Part shown: in pieces, positions 1-8,887 of the stretch
How positions within the stretch are numbered: position 1 is the first letter of the stretch
Layout of the letters: every line of letters begins with the position of its first letter
NCBI GenBank assembly: GCA_012517825.1
Contig: JAAYUG010000138.1
Location: 1 to 51,717 of the forward strand
Direction: 5' to 3'
Length of the DNA: 51,717 bases
Source of the DNA: Bacteroidales bacterium
GTDB taxonomy: Bacteria; Bacteroidota; Bacteroidia; Bacteroidales; JAAYUG01
Translations under genes and position numbers: made by a program
The notes under the pieces: generated by a model
Databases searched by the model: none
The model's input: the letters and a program-made list of their open reading frames with translations, nothing else
Told to the model about the DNA's origin: nothing

Positions 1-873
1 CAGGAACGTCACATTGTTACCAAAGGCGGCATTGACGAATATTCCCTCACCTTTGGTGCCAATTATAGCCATATGCTGTATATTGGAATGTCACTCGGCC
101 TGAACCGCCTGTTATATGACGAGAGCAAGGTGCATACCGAGTGGGATGCAAACAATACCATTGATTATTTCCAGTCATTTACGTTCAGCGAATACTTTTA
201 TACCCGCGGAACAGGTTTTACGGCCAAATTCGGAATCATTGCCAAACCGGTAGAAATGGTAAGGCTTGGTTTTTCACTGCATCTGCCTACGTTCTATAAT
301 CTGGAAAGCGAATTTTCCACTTCCATGAAGTCGAATTTTGATTCAGGAAATCCGTCTTCCATGAGTGCCCGTTCGGGTGTAACCGTTACTGATTACCGGG
401 TTGTTACTCCGTTACGAATGGTCTTCAGCGGTGGTTTACAGTTCGGGAAAGTAGGCATCTTAAGTGCTGATTACGAGCTGATTGATTACACAACGGCAAA
501 AATCGACGGTGACCTGGATAACTATGATGATATCAACAAGAACATTCAGGATTATTACAAGTCGGCCGGCAATTTGCGGCTTGGCGGAGAACTGAAACTG
601 GGGAACCTCGCATTGAGAGCAGGGTATGCGCATTACGGAAGTCCCTATGCATCGGGGCAACTGAATGCCAAAGCTTCCCAGTCCATCCTTTCAACTGGTT
701 TTGGAGTGCGTTCCGGCAGTATGTTTGTTGATTTTGCTTATGCATATGCAATGCGCGATTTTCGCCACTCAATGTATTATGCCGGTTTTGAAGGAGATAA
801 CGGAGTGGAATATTACAGCCAGCTGAAACAGAACACATCCAGGATAATGGCTACCATTGGTTTCCGCTTTTAA
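1..873 (+). CDS. Outer-membrane transport protein, FadL/OmpP1-like (5' end outside window)
   Basis: The frame is open from the first base of the window, so this is the C-terminal 290 residues of a longer protein. The visible part alternates short hydrophobic and polar strands rich in Gly, Tyr and Phe, contains a segment reading FTAKFGIIAKPVEMVRLG, and ends in the terminal Phe (ATIGFRF) typical of proteins inserted by the Bam machinery. This matches the end of FadL/TodX (OmpP1) beta-barrels, which take hydrophobic compounds across the outer membrane. The N-terminal hatch and signal peptide would lie to the left. A strong terminator follows the stop codon, so it is the last gene of its transcript. 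The barrel assignment is firm; the FadL subfamily is likely, and the substrate is unknown. Confidence 0.7.
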   Translation, partial: QERHIVTKGGIDEYSLTFGANYSHMLYIGMSLGLNRLLYDESKVHTEWDANNTIDYFQSFTFSEYFYTRGTGFTAKFGIIAKPVEMVRLGFSLHLPTFYNLESEFSTSMKSNFDSGNPSSMSARSGVTVTDYRVVTPLRMVFSGGLQFGKVGILSADYELIDYTTAKIDGDLDNYDDINKNIQDYYKSAGNLRLGGELKLGNLALRAGYAHYGSPYASGQLNAKASQSILSTGFGVRSGSMFVDFAYAYAMRDFRHSMYYAGFEGDNGVEYYSQLKQNTSRIMATIGFRF

Positions 874-902
874 ACTTTCTGTCCTGTGCGCTGATTACAG
901 GT

Positions 903-939
903 GAGGATGGCCGGAAGAATAACGGTCATCCTCTTTTTT
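903..939 (+). terminator. Rho-independent terminator of the FadL-like gene
   Basis: An 11-bp stem (GAGGATGGCCG at 903-913 with CGGTCATCCTC at 923-933, one G-T pair) with a 9-nt loop is followed by six T residues on the + strand. It lies 30 nt after the stop codon of the upstream gene. Confidence 0.85.
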
Positions 940-996
940 ATGAACTGCCGGTTGGTGCATTGCGCCAATGGGCTGTTATTTGTTTGATCCCCTTCG

Positions 997-1638
997 TTAT
1001 TGAACAACCGAAGCTTTTAGTATCTCCGGTGCATCAGGCCCTGCATTAAAAATCAGATCAAGGATGCTGAGATTGGGAACAAATCCGTAACGTTCCTGAA
1101 ATACCTGGTAGTATGGCACCGGTTTGAAGCAGGGATCCTCTTTCTGATGCAACGGCTTGGGGTGCATGGTGTTCCGGTAATCGGCCATATCGTTCCGGCT
1201 GGTCTCCCACCGTTCCGAAAAATCTACCTGGCTGTTGATGTCGAGAATCTGCAGGGTGGTCTTTAAAAGCGACAGGTTCCAGTCCCACAGGCCCGGAATT
1301 TTTTTCCCGTACAGGTCATGAAAGGCGTCAGCGTAATACAAAAAAAACGGGGCGTTCCGGTAGGCCGATTCAATGGCTCTCCAGTGAACGAGGTTCCAGC
1401 GTTTGGTATAATCAATTCTTACATCGGTGTAGCGGGGGTTGGGTTGGTTTCCGGTAATTACAGGAATGCTCAGCGAAAGGCGACCGTTTGCGCTCAGAAT
1501 AATACACCGGTTGAGGTAGGTCTGACGGTTGTAGTTCGAATGCTTTTCAATCACTATGCTGGCGTGCAGAAAGAACTTGGTGAAATACTGTACCGGAGCA
1601 TTGTAGAAAAGCGGCAAGAGTGCTTTTTCCGGAACCAT
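997..1638 (-). CDS. WbqC-like family protein
   Basis: 213 residues. The N-terminal half carries the pattern of the Bacteroidota WbqC-like family: LFYNAPVQYFTKFF, then NYNRQTYLNRCIILSANG, IPV, DVRIDY and WNLVHWRAIESAYRNAPFF. The family is related to WbqC of O-antigen clusters and is often annotated near lepB. Its biochemical role is not established. It begins 6 nt after larB and is probably co-transcribed with the lar genes, though a functional link to nickel-cofactor synthesis is not implied by the family. ATG start at 1638. No signal peptide or membrane segment is visible, so it is probably cytoplasmic. Confidence 0.75.
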   Translation of the reverse strand: MVPEKALLPLFYNAPVQYFTKFFLHASIVIEKHSNYNRQTYLNRCIILSANGRLSLSIPVITGNQPNPRYTDVRIDYTKRWNLVHWRAIESAYRNAPFFLYYADAFHDLYGKKIPGLWDWNLSLLKTTLQILDINSQVDFSERWETSRNDMADYRNTMHPKPLHQKEDPCFKPVPYYQVFQERYGFVPNLSILDLIFNAGPDAPEILKASVVQ

Positions 1639-1644
1639 GGTCCC

Positions 1645-2391
1645 TTATAATTTATTGATCATGCTGGCAAAAAATCCCGCTCCAAATCCATTGTCAATAT
1701 TGACCACCGCAATGCCTGACGAACAGCTGGTGAGCATGCCCAGAAGAGCTGAAAGCCCCTGAAAATTAGCTCCATAGCCTATGCTTGTCGGTACGGCAAT
1801 GACCGGGCGGGAGATTAACCCGGCAACAATGCTGGGCAACGCCCCTTCCATTCCCGCAATAACCACCACAATCCGCGCATCCCGTATTCTGGGAAGATTG
1901 TCAACCAGCCTGTGGATGCCGGCTACACCTACATCGAATATCCGTTCTACCCGGTTACCGAAAATCTCGGCTGTTATTGCCGCTTCCTCGGCTATCGGAA
2001 TATCGGATGTTCCTGCGGTAACTACTGCAATATAGGTGGAAGGCAATTCCGGTTCCTTTTTTTTGATGGTAATGGTGCGCGCCAGCGGATGATAAACGGC
2101 TTCCTTGCATATGTTCTGCACCGCTTCATACATTTCGGGCGTGGCTCTGGTAGCCAGAATATTGGTATCTTTTGTGAGCATAAATGCAACAATATCCCGC
2201 ACCTGTTCCACAGTCTTTCCTGAACAGAATATTACTTCAGGGTAGCCGGTGCGCATTTCGCGGTGGTTGTCAATTTTTGCAAACCCCAGATCACGGTAAG
2301 GCATATCCCTCAGGGTGTGGTAGGCTTCATCGGGAGAAATTCTGCCTTCGCTAACTTCCTGCAGAAGTTTTTTGATTTCTTCAGGTGACAT
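1645..2391 (-). CDS. larB: Nickel-pincer nucleotide biosynthesis protein LarB
   Basis: 248 residues from the chosen start. LarB carboxylates the pyridinium ring of nicotinic acid adenine dinucleotide and hydrolyses the phosphoanhydride, giving the dicarboxylated mononucleotide that LarE thiolates. The C-terminal half is AIR-carboxylase (PurE)-like, with TAGTSDIPIAEEA, GMEGALPSIVAGL, PTSIGYGANFQG and a Cys in MLTSCSSG that fits the conserved LarB cysteine. The frame is open to 2478, but that would run into larE. The ATG at 2391 (MSPEEIKKLLQ) gives the usual LarB N-terminus and a 37-nt gap after larE. Third gene of larC-larE-larB. Confidence 0.93.
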   Translation of the reverse strand: MSPEEIKKLLQEVSEGRISPDEAYHTLRDMPYRDLGFAKIDNHREMRTGYPEVIFCSGKTVEQVRDIVAFMLTKDTNILATRATPEMYEAVQNICKEAVYHPLARTITIKKKEPELPSTYIAVVTAGTSDIPIAEEAAITAEIFGNRVERIFDVGVAGIHRLVDNLPRIRDARIVVVIAGMEGALPSIVAGLISRPVIAVPTSIGYGANFQGLSALLGMLTSCSSGIAVVNIDNGFGAGFFASMINKL

Positions 2392-2428
2392 ATCGGGAAT
2401 TTTTTGGATTGGTAATCTCTTTATGGAA

Positions 2429-3235
2429 TTATGTTTTTTGTTCCGGAGGGACGGGTTTGCGGTATCCTTCCAGATCAAGGGTTACATAACGGTAACCAAG
2501 ATATTTCAGGTGGGCTGTGATCTTTGCCAGTTGGGCCGAAGAAACCAGCCGGGGCATGATGTGTTGCGGTACCTCAATCCGGGCGATATCTCCGTGATGT
2601 CTGACGCGTACATCAGGGAATCCTGCTGAATGAAGATACCTTTCGGCTTCTTCAATGATTCTGAGCGCGTCTTCAGTTACACGGGTGTTGTGGGGAATCC
2701 GTGTAAGCAGACAGGCGTATGCCGGTTTGCCCGCTGTGGGAAGGCCAAGAATGGCTGATAATTTTCTGATTTCTTCCTTCCCGAGTCCGGCTTCAAGCAG
2801 CGGACTGTGTACATTCAGTTCCTTCAATGCCTTGCGGCCGGGCCGGATGTCACAGGCATCATCGGCGTTTGTGCCGTCAGCAATATGCTGGTATCCTTGT
2901 TTCTGGGCTTCTTCAATTAGTCTGCCAAACAATGCCTTCTTGCAAATGTAGCAGCGTTCCGGCGGGTTATTGCTAAGAGCTGGAAGGATTTCCACCGGAA
3001 TAATGAGGTGAGGAACCTGCATCATGGAGGCAAGTTCAGAAGCCTCCTTTATTTCCCATTGGGGTATGTACGGTGCCGACACAGTCAGGGCAAGAACTTT
3101 TCCTGCCAGGGCATCGCTGGCTGCCTTCAGAAGAAATGTGCTGTCAACTCCCCCCGAAAAAGCCACAGCCAGTGATCCGAACTGCCTCAGCCGTTCATAA
3201 AGCGCCTGATATCCTGTATGGTCGTTGATCAGCAT
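2429..3235 (-). CDS. larE: ATP-dependent sulfur transferase LarE
   Basis: 268 residues. LarE adenylates and then thiolates the two carboxylates of the pincer precursor. The PP-loop SGGVDS is at residues 27-32. Cys175 (PAYACLLTRIP) corresponds to the sulfur-donating cysteine of the sacrificial LarE type. A further pair, C95-x2-C98 (RCYICKKALF), lies earlier and Cys128 sits in DDACD. Some LarE proteins use three cysteines to hold a [4Fe-4S] cluster instead of sacrificing one sulfur, and from sequence alone I cannot say which type this is. It starts 3 nt after the larC stop, which points to translational coupling. Confidence 0.93.
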   Translation of the reverse strand: MLINDHTGYQALYERLRQFGSLAVAFSGGVDSTFLLKAASDALAGKVLALTVSAPYIPQWEIKEASELASMMQVPHLIIPVEILPALSNNPPERCYICKKALFGRLIEEAQKQGYQHIADGTNADDACDIRPGRKALKELNVHSPLLEAGLGKEEIRKLSAILGLPTAGKPAYACLLTRIPHNTRVTEDALRIIEEAERYLHSAGFPDVRVRHHGDIARIEVPQHIMPRLVSSAQLAKITAHLKYLGYRYVTLDLEGYRKPVPPEQKT

Positions 3236-3238
3236 GAA

Positions 3239-4432
3239 CTATCGCGAATAGAGTACTTCATTTATCTGGCGGTAAATTTCACTCAGAGGAATATTCTTTT
3301 CCGAAGCCAGGCGCCTGCAGTCATCAAATTCGGGCTTGCTGCGCAGAATCTTTCCGTTATGCACGGCATGTTTGATGCGCACCTTACCGGCCGGAATGGA
3401 AATTTCTTCTGTTTTACGCTGAAGCATTGCCTTTGAAACAGGAAACTTTCTTATACCCAGCGAAGTTGTCTCTGCAAGAATAAAACTGGCAACAGCATCG
3501 GTAATATGTTCGGAACATAAAACGCTGAGAGTTATGGCAGGCCGGGATTTCTTCATAATAATCGGCGTAAGGAACACGTCGTCAGCCCCCAGGGCCAGAA
3601 TCCGCTCGATAAGGTAATCATACATTTCCGGATTCATGTCATCAATATTGCATTCAATCATCCACCACCGGGGGCTGTGCTCCAATTCAGGCACTGCAGC
3701 AAGGTATACCCTGAGCAGATTGGGTATTTCTGTCTGACGATGGCCTGCGCCATAACCTGTTTTATGAATGGTCAGATGGGTTTCAAGGGTGAATTTATCC
3801 GCCAGTTCAGCCAGAATAGCTGCGCCGGTAGGGGTAGTGGTTTCAAAGGGAAATCCTCCGGTGAGTACAGGAATGTCTTTGAGAATTTCAGCGGTGGCCG
3901 GAGCAGGAACCGGCAGTTTCCCATGGGCCGTATTTGCGAACCCCCCTCCAAGCCTGGGAGGAGTGGCATAGACAGCATCCGGCTTAAAATAATGATAACA
4001 TACGGCAGCACCCACAATATCCACAATGGAGTCGACGGCACCGACTTCATGAAAATGAACGTTTTCAACTGAAACCCCATGCACTTTGGCTTCTGCAACG
4101 GCAATCCGCTCAAATATCCTTATGCTCAGATCCTTTATTTCATCCGAAAGCGTACTGCTTTCAATCATTCTTTTAATTTCTTTCCAGCTGCGATGTTCCT
4201 CATGATGATGATCCGATGCCAGAACACTTTTTTCCTGCGTCAGCACAACATCAACCAGAGTGCCTTCAATGCCGTTTTTCTTTTGCCGGCTGATCCTGAA
4301 CTCAAACGGAAGTTCCCCCAGTTTTCTGAGCTCCGATTCAAGGTAATCTTTCGGAACTCCCAGGTCGAGCATGGCGGCAAGATTCATGTCTCCGCTGATG
4401 CCGGCAAAGCAATCATAAAAAAGTATCTCCAT
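3239..4432 (-). CDS. larC: Nickel insertion protein LarC (CTP-dependent cyclometallase)
   Basis: 397 residues. LarC inserts Ni into the dithiolated pyridinium mononucleotide in a CTP-dependent step to form the nickel-pincer cofactor. The N-terminus has the family signature FYDCFAGISGDMNLAAMLDLG, and a His-rich stretch (SDHHHEEH, near residue 74) is a plausible nickel-binding segment. In some bacteria the gene is split by a programmed frameshift into larC1/larC2; here it is one continuous frame of full family length. First gene of the lar cluster. The target enzyme (LarA racemase or relative) is not in the window. Confidence 0.95.
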   Translation of the reverse strand: MEILFYDCFAGISGDMNLAAMLDLGVPKDYLESELRKLGELPFEFRISRQKKNGIEGTLVDVVLTQEKSVLASDHHHEEHRSWKEIKRMIESSTLSDEIKDLSIRIFERIAVAEAKVHGVSVENVHFHEVGAVDSIVDIVGAAVCYHYFKPDAVYATPPRLGGGFANTAHGKLPVPAPATAEILKDIPVLTGGFPFETTTPTGAAILAELADKFTLETHLTIHKTGYGAGHRQTEIPNLLRVYLAAVPELEHSPRWWMIECNIDDMNPEMYDYLIERILALGADDVFLTPIIMKKSRPAITLSVLCSEHITDAVASFILAETTSLGIRKFPVSKAMLQRKTEEISIPAGKVRIKHAVHNGKILRSKPEFDDCRRLASEKNIPLSEIYRQINEVLYSR

Positions 4433-4552
4433 CCGCTTTCAGACTTTTATGAATGCGTAAAAATAAATCAAACTGCCGGTAATGCAATAGCTTATCAGTG
4501 AATGTCGAAAAGGAGGTGAAAGAGGAAGCGTTGGGTTGTCCCAATACCCTGT

Positions 4553-5428
4553 CTAATCAACCAGTTCCTGCCGTATGTTGGTCACCAGCGTTGAAATTTC
4601 GCGGATGGTATTCTCATCAACATCAATTTTATATTCCTCTGAAAGAATAACCTTGTTGATAGTATCCAGGTCAACCTTCCCCTGTGGGTAAAGAATGTTT
4701 ACCTTATCAAAGGATTTTTTAAGAATCTTCAGCATTAGCAGGTACTGCGATACGTCCGGTTCTCCGGCATAATTGGAAAGCAGGCTGATCAGGCTATTGA
4801 GCGTATATTTCTGGGAGGCAATCCTTCTGGCCAGCAATTCGGTCTGGTTTTGCTTTAACCACGATTGGCAGGTAATATAAAGCGATTCAATCCAGCCTCC
4901 CATAACAATGAGCGAAGCCGCCTCAGGCCGGCCCGCCTTCTTAAGATACTCATCGGAGCTTTTATAAACATCATTGATAAAGCGGGTAAGAGAATCCCTG
5001 TTCCCGAGATTCTTTTCAAAACGTTCCCGGGAAACTGCCAGGTATTCTTCAGGAATACCAAGTTGCAAGGCGAGCTTGCGGATAGCGTTGAAATATTTAA
5101 CGGCAGCCTGGGCATCACCAAAGAGCTTAATGTAACCAAGATCAATTCCGTATATGCCCAGATTGATGGCAGCTAAACCTGATTGGGAGTAATCATCTGC
5201 TTTGCTGACCGGATTCAGTAAGTCTTTGTTGTAATGAATACCAGCTTTTTCGAATATCTGGATCATGTCAACCGGCAGGGCAATCTGATATAAAATCGGC
5301 GAAGCATGCAGGGTGTCTTCTTCCGCCATCAGATTTCCCTGGACAGTACTTTCCTGTGAAGATTTGCCACCGCAGGAAGAAAGAACAAAAGCAAACAGAA
5401 TAATACTGAAAGCAGGATAGTTTTTCAT
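4553..5428 (-). CDS. Lipoprotein of unknown function
   Basis: 291 residues. The N-terminus is a lipoprotein signal (MKNYPAFSIILFAFVLSSCGG, cleavage before Cys19) followed by a Ser/Gly/Glu-rich linker. The rest is mostly helical, with a segment INLGIYGIDLGYIKLFGD and then AAVKYFNAIRKLALQLGIP, and a second helical half ending in EISTLVTNIRQELVD. I do not recognise a named domain; similar helical lipoproteins are common in Bacteroidota. It is separated from larC by 120 nt and is divergent from the sigma-factor gene, so it is probably monocistronic. Likely periplasm-facing and lipid-anchored. Confidence 0.7.
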   Translation of the reverse strand: MKNYPAFSIILFAFVLSSCGGKSSQESTVQGNLMAEEDTLHASPILYQIALPVDMIQIFEKAGIHYNKDLLNPVSKADDYSQSGLAAINLGIYGIDLGYIKLFGDAQAAVKYFNAIRKLALQLGIPEEYLAVSRERFEKNLGNRDSLTRFINDVYKSSDEYLKKAGRPEAASLIVMGGWIESLYITCQSWLKQNQTELLARRIASQKYTLNSLISLLSNYAGEPDVSQYLLMLKILKKSFDKVNILYPQGKVDLDTINKVILSEEYKIDVDENTIREISTLVTNIRQELVD

Positions 5429-5506
5429 GGTTGAAAAAATATTGTATGCGAATGTAATGAAAATGAACGATAAAAAATCGCCACTCTTTCATTTGTCGCA
5501 TTCTGT

Positions 5507-5537
5507 TTTGTCCTTCCCGAAACTTAATCTAAATTTG
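5507..5537 (+). promoter_or_regulatory. Bacteroidota-type promoter of the ECF sigma gene
   Basis: TTTG at 5507-5510 is followed after 19 nt by TAAATTTG at 5530-5537, matching the -33/-7 consensus TTTG and TAnnTTTG. The predicted start of transcription, near 5545, is about 15 nt before the ATG of the sigma gene. Confidence 0.6.
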
Positions 5538-5560
5538 ATTTTTTAAGCGTATATGCATTT

Positions 5561-6127
5561 ATGACCAGCCAGCCTAAATCACCTGAAGCGTCATTGCCGG
5601 AAAACAGGAATGATTTCAGGGAGCTCTTTAACAGGCATTATGTTCCTTTGTGTATGTATGCCTTTTCGAAAGTCAGGAATCAGGAGGCCGCAAGGGAAAT
5701 TGTACAGGAATTGTTTGTTCATCTCTGGGAGAAAAGAAACGAAATTACCATTCATACTTCGTTGTCGGCATATCTTTACCGGTCAGTACTGCATGCCAGT
5801 CTCAATTACATTAAACATAACAGCATTGTTGAACGCACCCACCTGAAGATTTCTGAATCAGACACGGAACAACCCGTCCAACCGGATGCACTTGCCGAAG
5901 AAGGAGAACTGTACGAAACCCTGCTGTCAGTTCTTGAAAAACTCCCCGGACGTACCCGTTTAATTTTTGAGAAAATACGGTTTGAAGGGAAAAAGTACCG
6001 CGAAGTAGCCGATGAACTGAAGATATCAGTCAAGACCGTGGAAGCACATATGTCAGAAGCCCTCCGTATCCTCCGCATTGCTTTGAAAAACTTCCTGACG
6101 GTTTTGCTCCTGCTTGCTCTTCTTTAG
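5561..6127 (+). CDS. ECF RNA polymerase sigma factor, FecI-like
   Basis: 188 residues. Sigma region 2 spans about residues 18-90 (LFNRHYVPLCMYAFSKV, EIVQELFVHLWEKR) and region 4 about 128-180, with an HTH reading YREVADELKISVKTVEAHM. This is the Bacteroidota expansion family of ECF sigma factors that pair with FecR. A short hydrophobic tail (LTVLLLLALL) follows region 4. The next gene, 60 nt downstream, is FecR, so the pair should respond to a periplasmic or outer-membrane signal. The likely targets are the two envelope genes that follow. Confidence 0.92.
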   Translation: MTSQPKSPEASLPENRNDFRELFNRHYVPLCMYAFSKVRNQEAAREIVQELFVHLWEKRNEITIHTSLSAYLYRSVLHASLNYIKHNSIVERTHLKISESDTEQPVQPDALAEEGELYETLLSVLEKLPGRTRLIFEKIRFEGKKYREVADELKISVKTVEAHMSEALRILRIALKNFLTVLLLLALL

Positions 6128-6187
6128 GATGATGGCTTTTGTTAACGTATTATAGGGTATTAGGAAACTGAATTGTCATATTGAAAG

Positions 6188-7201
6188 GTGAAAAAGACAG
6201 AAATGAAACAGACTTTAGAGTATGATGATCTGATAATCAGGCATTTAATTAACGAAACAACCTCTGATGAAGAGGTGAAATTGCAGCAATGGCTGAATGA
6301 ATCAGATGATCACAGAAAATATTATGAACAGACGGAACGCCTGTGGGAACTGGCGGGGGCTTATCATCCGGCATTTGCGGAAAACAGGGAACGGGACCTG
6401 GAGTGCACGGAGGAAAGGCTGACTGATTATCCTGCCCCGCGTATTGTTTTCATCAAAAAGGTTTACCGGATGGCTGCTGCAGTGGCCGCCATCCTGGTCA
6501 TTGCCATCGGTGCATTTTACCTGCTGAAGTCCCTGCCGGCTGGTTCTTCCGAAAAGATTGCGCTCCTTTCGACAGATAACATAGTCCATCAGATCTTGCC
6601 CGATGGTTCGGAAATATGGCTTAACCGGAACAGTTCGTTGACATTTGAGTACGGCAGGGAGAAAAACAGAACCTGCATCCTGAGCGGTGAAGCTTTCTTT
6701 CAGGTAAAGCACGACAGCCTGCATCCTTTTGAAATTGTCACCCGGGCGGCCATTGTGAGAGTTCTCGGAACCTCTTTTAATGTGAAAACAATTACCCGAA
6801 GCAACGAAACCGAAGTGTTGGTTTCGGAAGGGAAAGTCAGCCTGACACCCGTTAACAGCAGTGTGCAGTCGGTTATTCTGCCATCCGGATCATACGCAAA
6901 GGCAAACCCTGGTTCCGTTGTTGAAAGGAAGGATAAATTTGTCCGAACAAACTATCTTTCCTGGAAAACCCGGATTCTTGTTTTCAGGGATACCCCCCTC
7001 GATTCAGCTCTGGCGGATATTGAACAGTGCTATGGAATAACATTTGACCATGCCGGCACAGATATTTCCGGCTACAAGCTTACTGCCCGCTATGTTGATG
7101 AACAGCTCCCTGATGTGCTTGCCGTGCTTCAGGCTACTCTTGGACTATCCATAGAGTTTTCCGGAGGGAATACGTATCGTCTGTTCTCCTCAGAACCATA
7201 A
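6188..7201 (+). CDS. FecR-family anti-sigma factor
   Basis: 337 residues from GTG at 6188; an ATG at 6203 (MKQTLEYDDL) is an equally possible start. The N-terminal cytoplasmic part (about 1-92) binds the sigma factor, with LINETTSDEEVKLQQWLNES. One membrane helix spans about residues 95-113 (MAAAVAAILVIAIGAFYLL). The periplasmic FecR domain contains LPDGSEIWLNRNSSLTFE and GEAFFQVKHD, and the C-terminal DUF4974 region contains FRDTPLDSALADIEQCYGI. It would hold the sigma factor until a signal arrives from an outer-membrane STN-domain partner, for which the next gene is the candidate. Confidence 0.92.
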   Translation: MKKTEMKQTLEYDDLIIRHLINETTSDEEVKLQQWLNESDDHRKYYEQTERLWELAGAYHPAFAENRERDLECTEERLTDYPAPRIVFIKKVYRMAAAVAAILVIAIGAFYLLKSLPAGSSEKIALLSTDNIVHQILPDGSEIWLNRNSSLTFEYGREKNRTCILSGEAFFQVKHDSLHPFEIVTRAAIVRVLGTSFNVKTITRSNETEVLVSEGKVSLTPVNSSVQSVILPSGSYAKANPGSVVERKDKFVRTNYLSWKTRILVFRDTPLDSALADIEQCYGITFDHAGTDISGYKLTARYVDEQLPDVLAVLQATLGLSIEFSGGNTYRLFSSEP

Positions 7202-7225
7202 TCAATGGTTTCTTAATAAAGAGCT

Positions 7226-7310
7226 ATGAAACCCACATGTTTTCAAAACACAAACACAGGCACAGCTCTGATAAAATCACCAACATGTGGGTTTCGTCAT
7301 GCCATTGAAA
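7226..7310 (+). repeat. Hairpin/mini-ORF element, copy A
   Basis: The arms GAAACCCACATGTT (7228-7241) and AACATGTGGGTTTC (7282-7295) are a perfect 14-bp inverted repeat around a 40-nt loop. The element also reads as an ORF from ATG 7226 (MKPTCF...TCGFRHAIE). Here the ORF has no stop and runs in frame into the signal peptide of the next gene. A second copy at 8888 precedes the following gene. The similarity covers the arms, most of the loop and flanking bases. Confidence 0.75.
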
Positions 7311-7324
7311 AGCAATTGATTCTG

Positions 7325-8854
7325 ATGAAAAACCGGTGTCTGATCTGTTGTTTTTTTCTGCTGTTTTCTCTGCCGGCTAATAATCTGATTGCCCAGTCAG
7401 TATTTAACGATACTGTGTTTTTCTCCTCTTCCTCCATTGTTGTTTCTGATTTGCTGGATACAATTCACTCCCGAACCGGTATCAATTTCTCCTATGATCC
7501 TACCAGGGTTCCGGTTTCAGATAAAGTAGCAGTGCATTTCGGCGGACAGACGGTCAATGAGGTCCTCAGCCAGATATTTCATGATATTCCGGTGGGTTTT
7601 GTCGCCCGCGGAAGGCAGATCGCCATTTTCCGGCGGAATGTTCCCGCTGGTGAAATAACGAAAAATCCGATGTACATCGAAATCAGAGGAAAGGTGACAG
7701 ACGGGAAAAGCAGGCGGCCTGTTCCCTTTGCTTCTGCTGTGTTGTCAGGGACCAATACCGGAACCATTACCAATGAAGAAGGCGTTTTTAGCCTGAAAAT
7801 ACCCTCTGAATATTTGGACTCCGCTCTTACTGTTTCCTGCGTTGGTTACGAAAGCATTTCCCTCCCTTCCGCTATTCTGGCAAACGGAGAAAAGGAGGTT
7901 CAGCTGAATCCTGTTCGCATTTCCATACGGGAAGTTGTTGTCAGACCAACCGATCCGACAAATCTGATTTCCCTTGCTGTCAAATCTGTTCCTGAACGTT
8001 TTTTGGGTATTCCCGTTTATCTCACAGGATATTTCAGGGAGATTACATGGAAGGATGATAAATGCATTGCCCTCTCCGAATCAGTCACCCGGATCTATAA
8101 ATCATCCTATTCCAATGTCTGGGACAACGATCAGATTAAACTGTTGAAAGGCAGAAAGCAGGAAAATTCCTATGAAACAGAACGGATCAGCTACCGGGTG
8201 GAAGGAGGTCTTTTCAATTCTCTTCTGCTCGATATTGCGAAAAATCCCGCCTCTTTTCTTCAGGAAGACTATTTTCCTTATTACACCTATACATTTGAAG
8301 GATTTACCCGCTCAGGAGATCGTGACCTTTATGTCATTTCATTCGACCAGAAGCCCGGGGTGCAGGATGCTCTTTATGCAGGAAAAATATTCATCGATGT
8401 GGCCTCTCTTTCCATTGAAGAAGCCCGATTTGGCCTGTCTGAAACCGGCATAAAATACGCCCGGAGCCTTCTGATAAAGAAATCTCCGGCGGGATATAAC
8501 GTGCGACCTGTAAGAACATATTATACAGTGCGTTACAAGGATGTCAGGGGAGGGAGAGTACTTGCCTCGGTACATACCGAACTCGATGTGAGGGCAAGAG
8601 CCAGGAGAGCCTTCTTTAACTCCCTGTACCGTACCACTTCCGATCTGGTGATTACAGGTATGGATACCTCCGGAGTTAAACGTTTCAGGGGCAACGAAAT
8701 CAGCAAAGTATCCGATATCCATATCAACCAGATCAAGGACTACGACCCTTCTTTCTGGGAAGGATTTAACACCATCGAACCGGAAATACGACTCGATGAG
8801 GCTGTTGCCAGATTGCAGCAAAAAATACGCAACCAGATTCCCCTGAACCCATGA
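7325..8854 (+). CDS. STN and CarboxypepD_reg-like envelope protein without a TonB barrel
   Basis: 509 residues from ATG 7325, chosen because it begins a clean signal peptide (MKNRCLICCFFLLFSLPANN, ending LIAQS). The same frame is open from ATG 7226, through the hairpin element, which would add 33 residues before the signal. Mature order: STN domain (about 20-100; LLDTIHSRTGINFSYDPTRV), CarboxypepD_reg-like beta-sandwich (about 120-200; VTDGKSRRPVPFASAVLSGT), then about 300 residues typical of Bacteroidota proteins with YLTGYFREITWKDDK and LLKGRKQ. There is no plug or barrel, although STN plus carboxypeptidase-like domains usually open a TonB receptor. Its place behind sigma/FecR suggests a sensing or surface role in that circuit. 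Confidence 0.8.
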   Translation: MKNRCLICCFFLLFSLPANNLIAQSVFNDTVFFSSSSIVVSDLLDTIHSRTGINFSYDPTRVPVSDKVAVHFGGQTVNEVLSQIFHDIPVGFVARGRQIAIFRRNVPAGEITKNPMYIEIRGKVTDGKSRRPVPFASAVLSGTNTGTITNEEGVFSLKIPSEYLDSALTVSCVGYESISLPSAILANGEKEVQLNPVRISIREVVVRPTDPTNLISLAVKSVPERFLGIPVYLTGYFREITWKDDKCIALSESVTRIYKSSYSNVWDNDQIKLLKGRKQENSYETERISYRVEGGLFNSLLLDIAKNPASFLQEDYFPYYTYTFEGFTRSGDRDLYVISFDQKPGVQDALYAGKIFIDVASLSIEEARFGLSETGIKYARSLLIKKSPAGYNVRPVRTYYTVRYKDVRGGRVLASVHTELDVRARARRAFFNSLYRTTSDLVITGMDTSGVKRFRGNEISKVSDIHINQIKDYDPSFWEGFNTIEPEIRLDEAVARLQQKIRNQIPLNP

Positions 8855-8887
8855 TAGTAGAGAAGTGAAACCTTAATAATCAACAAT

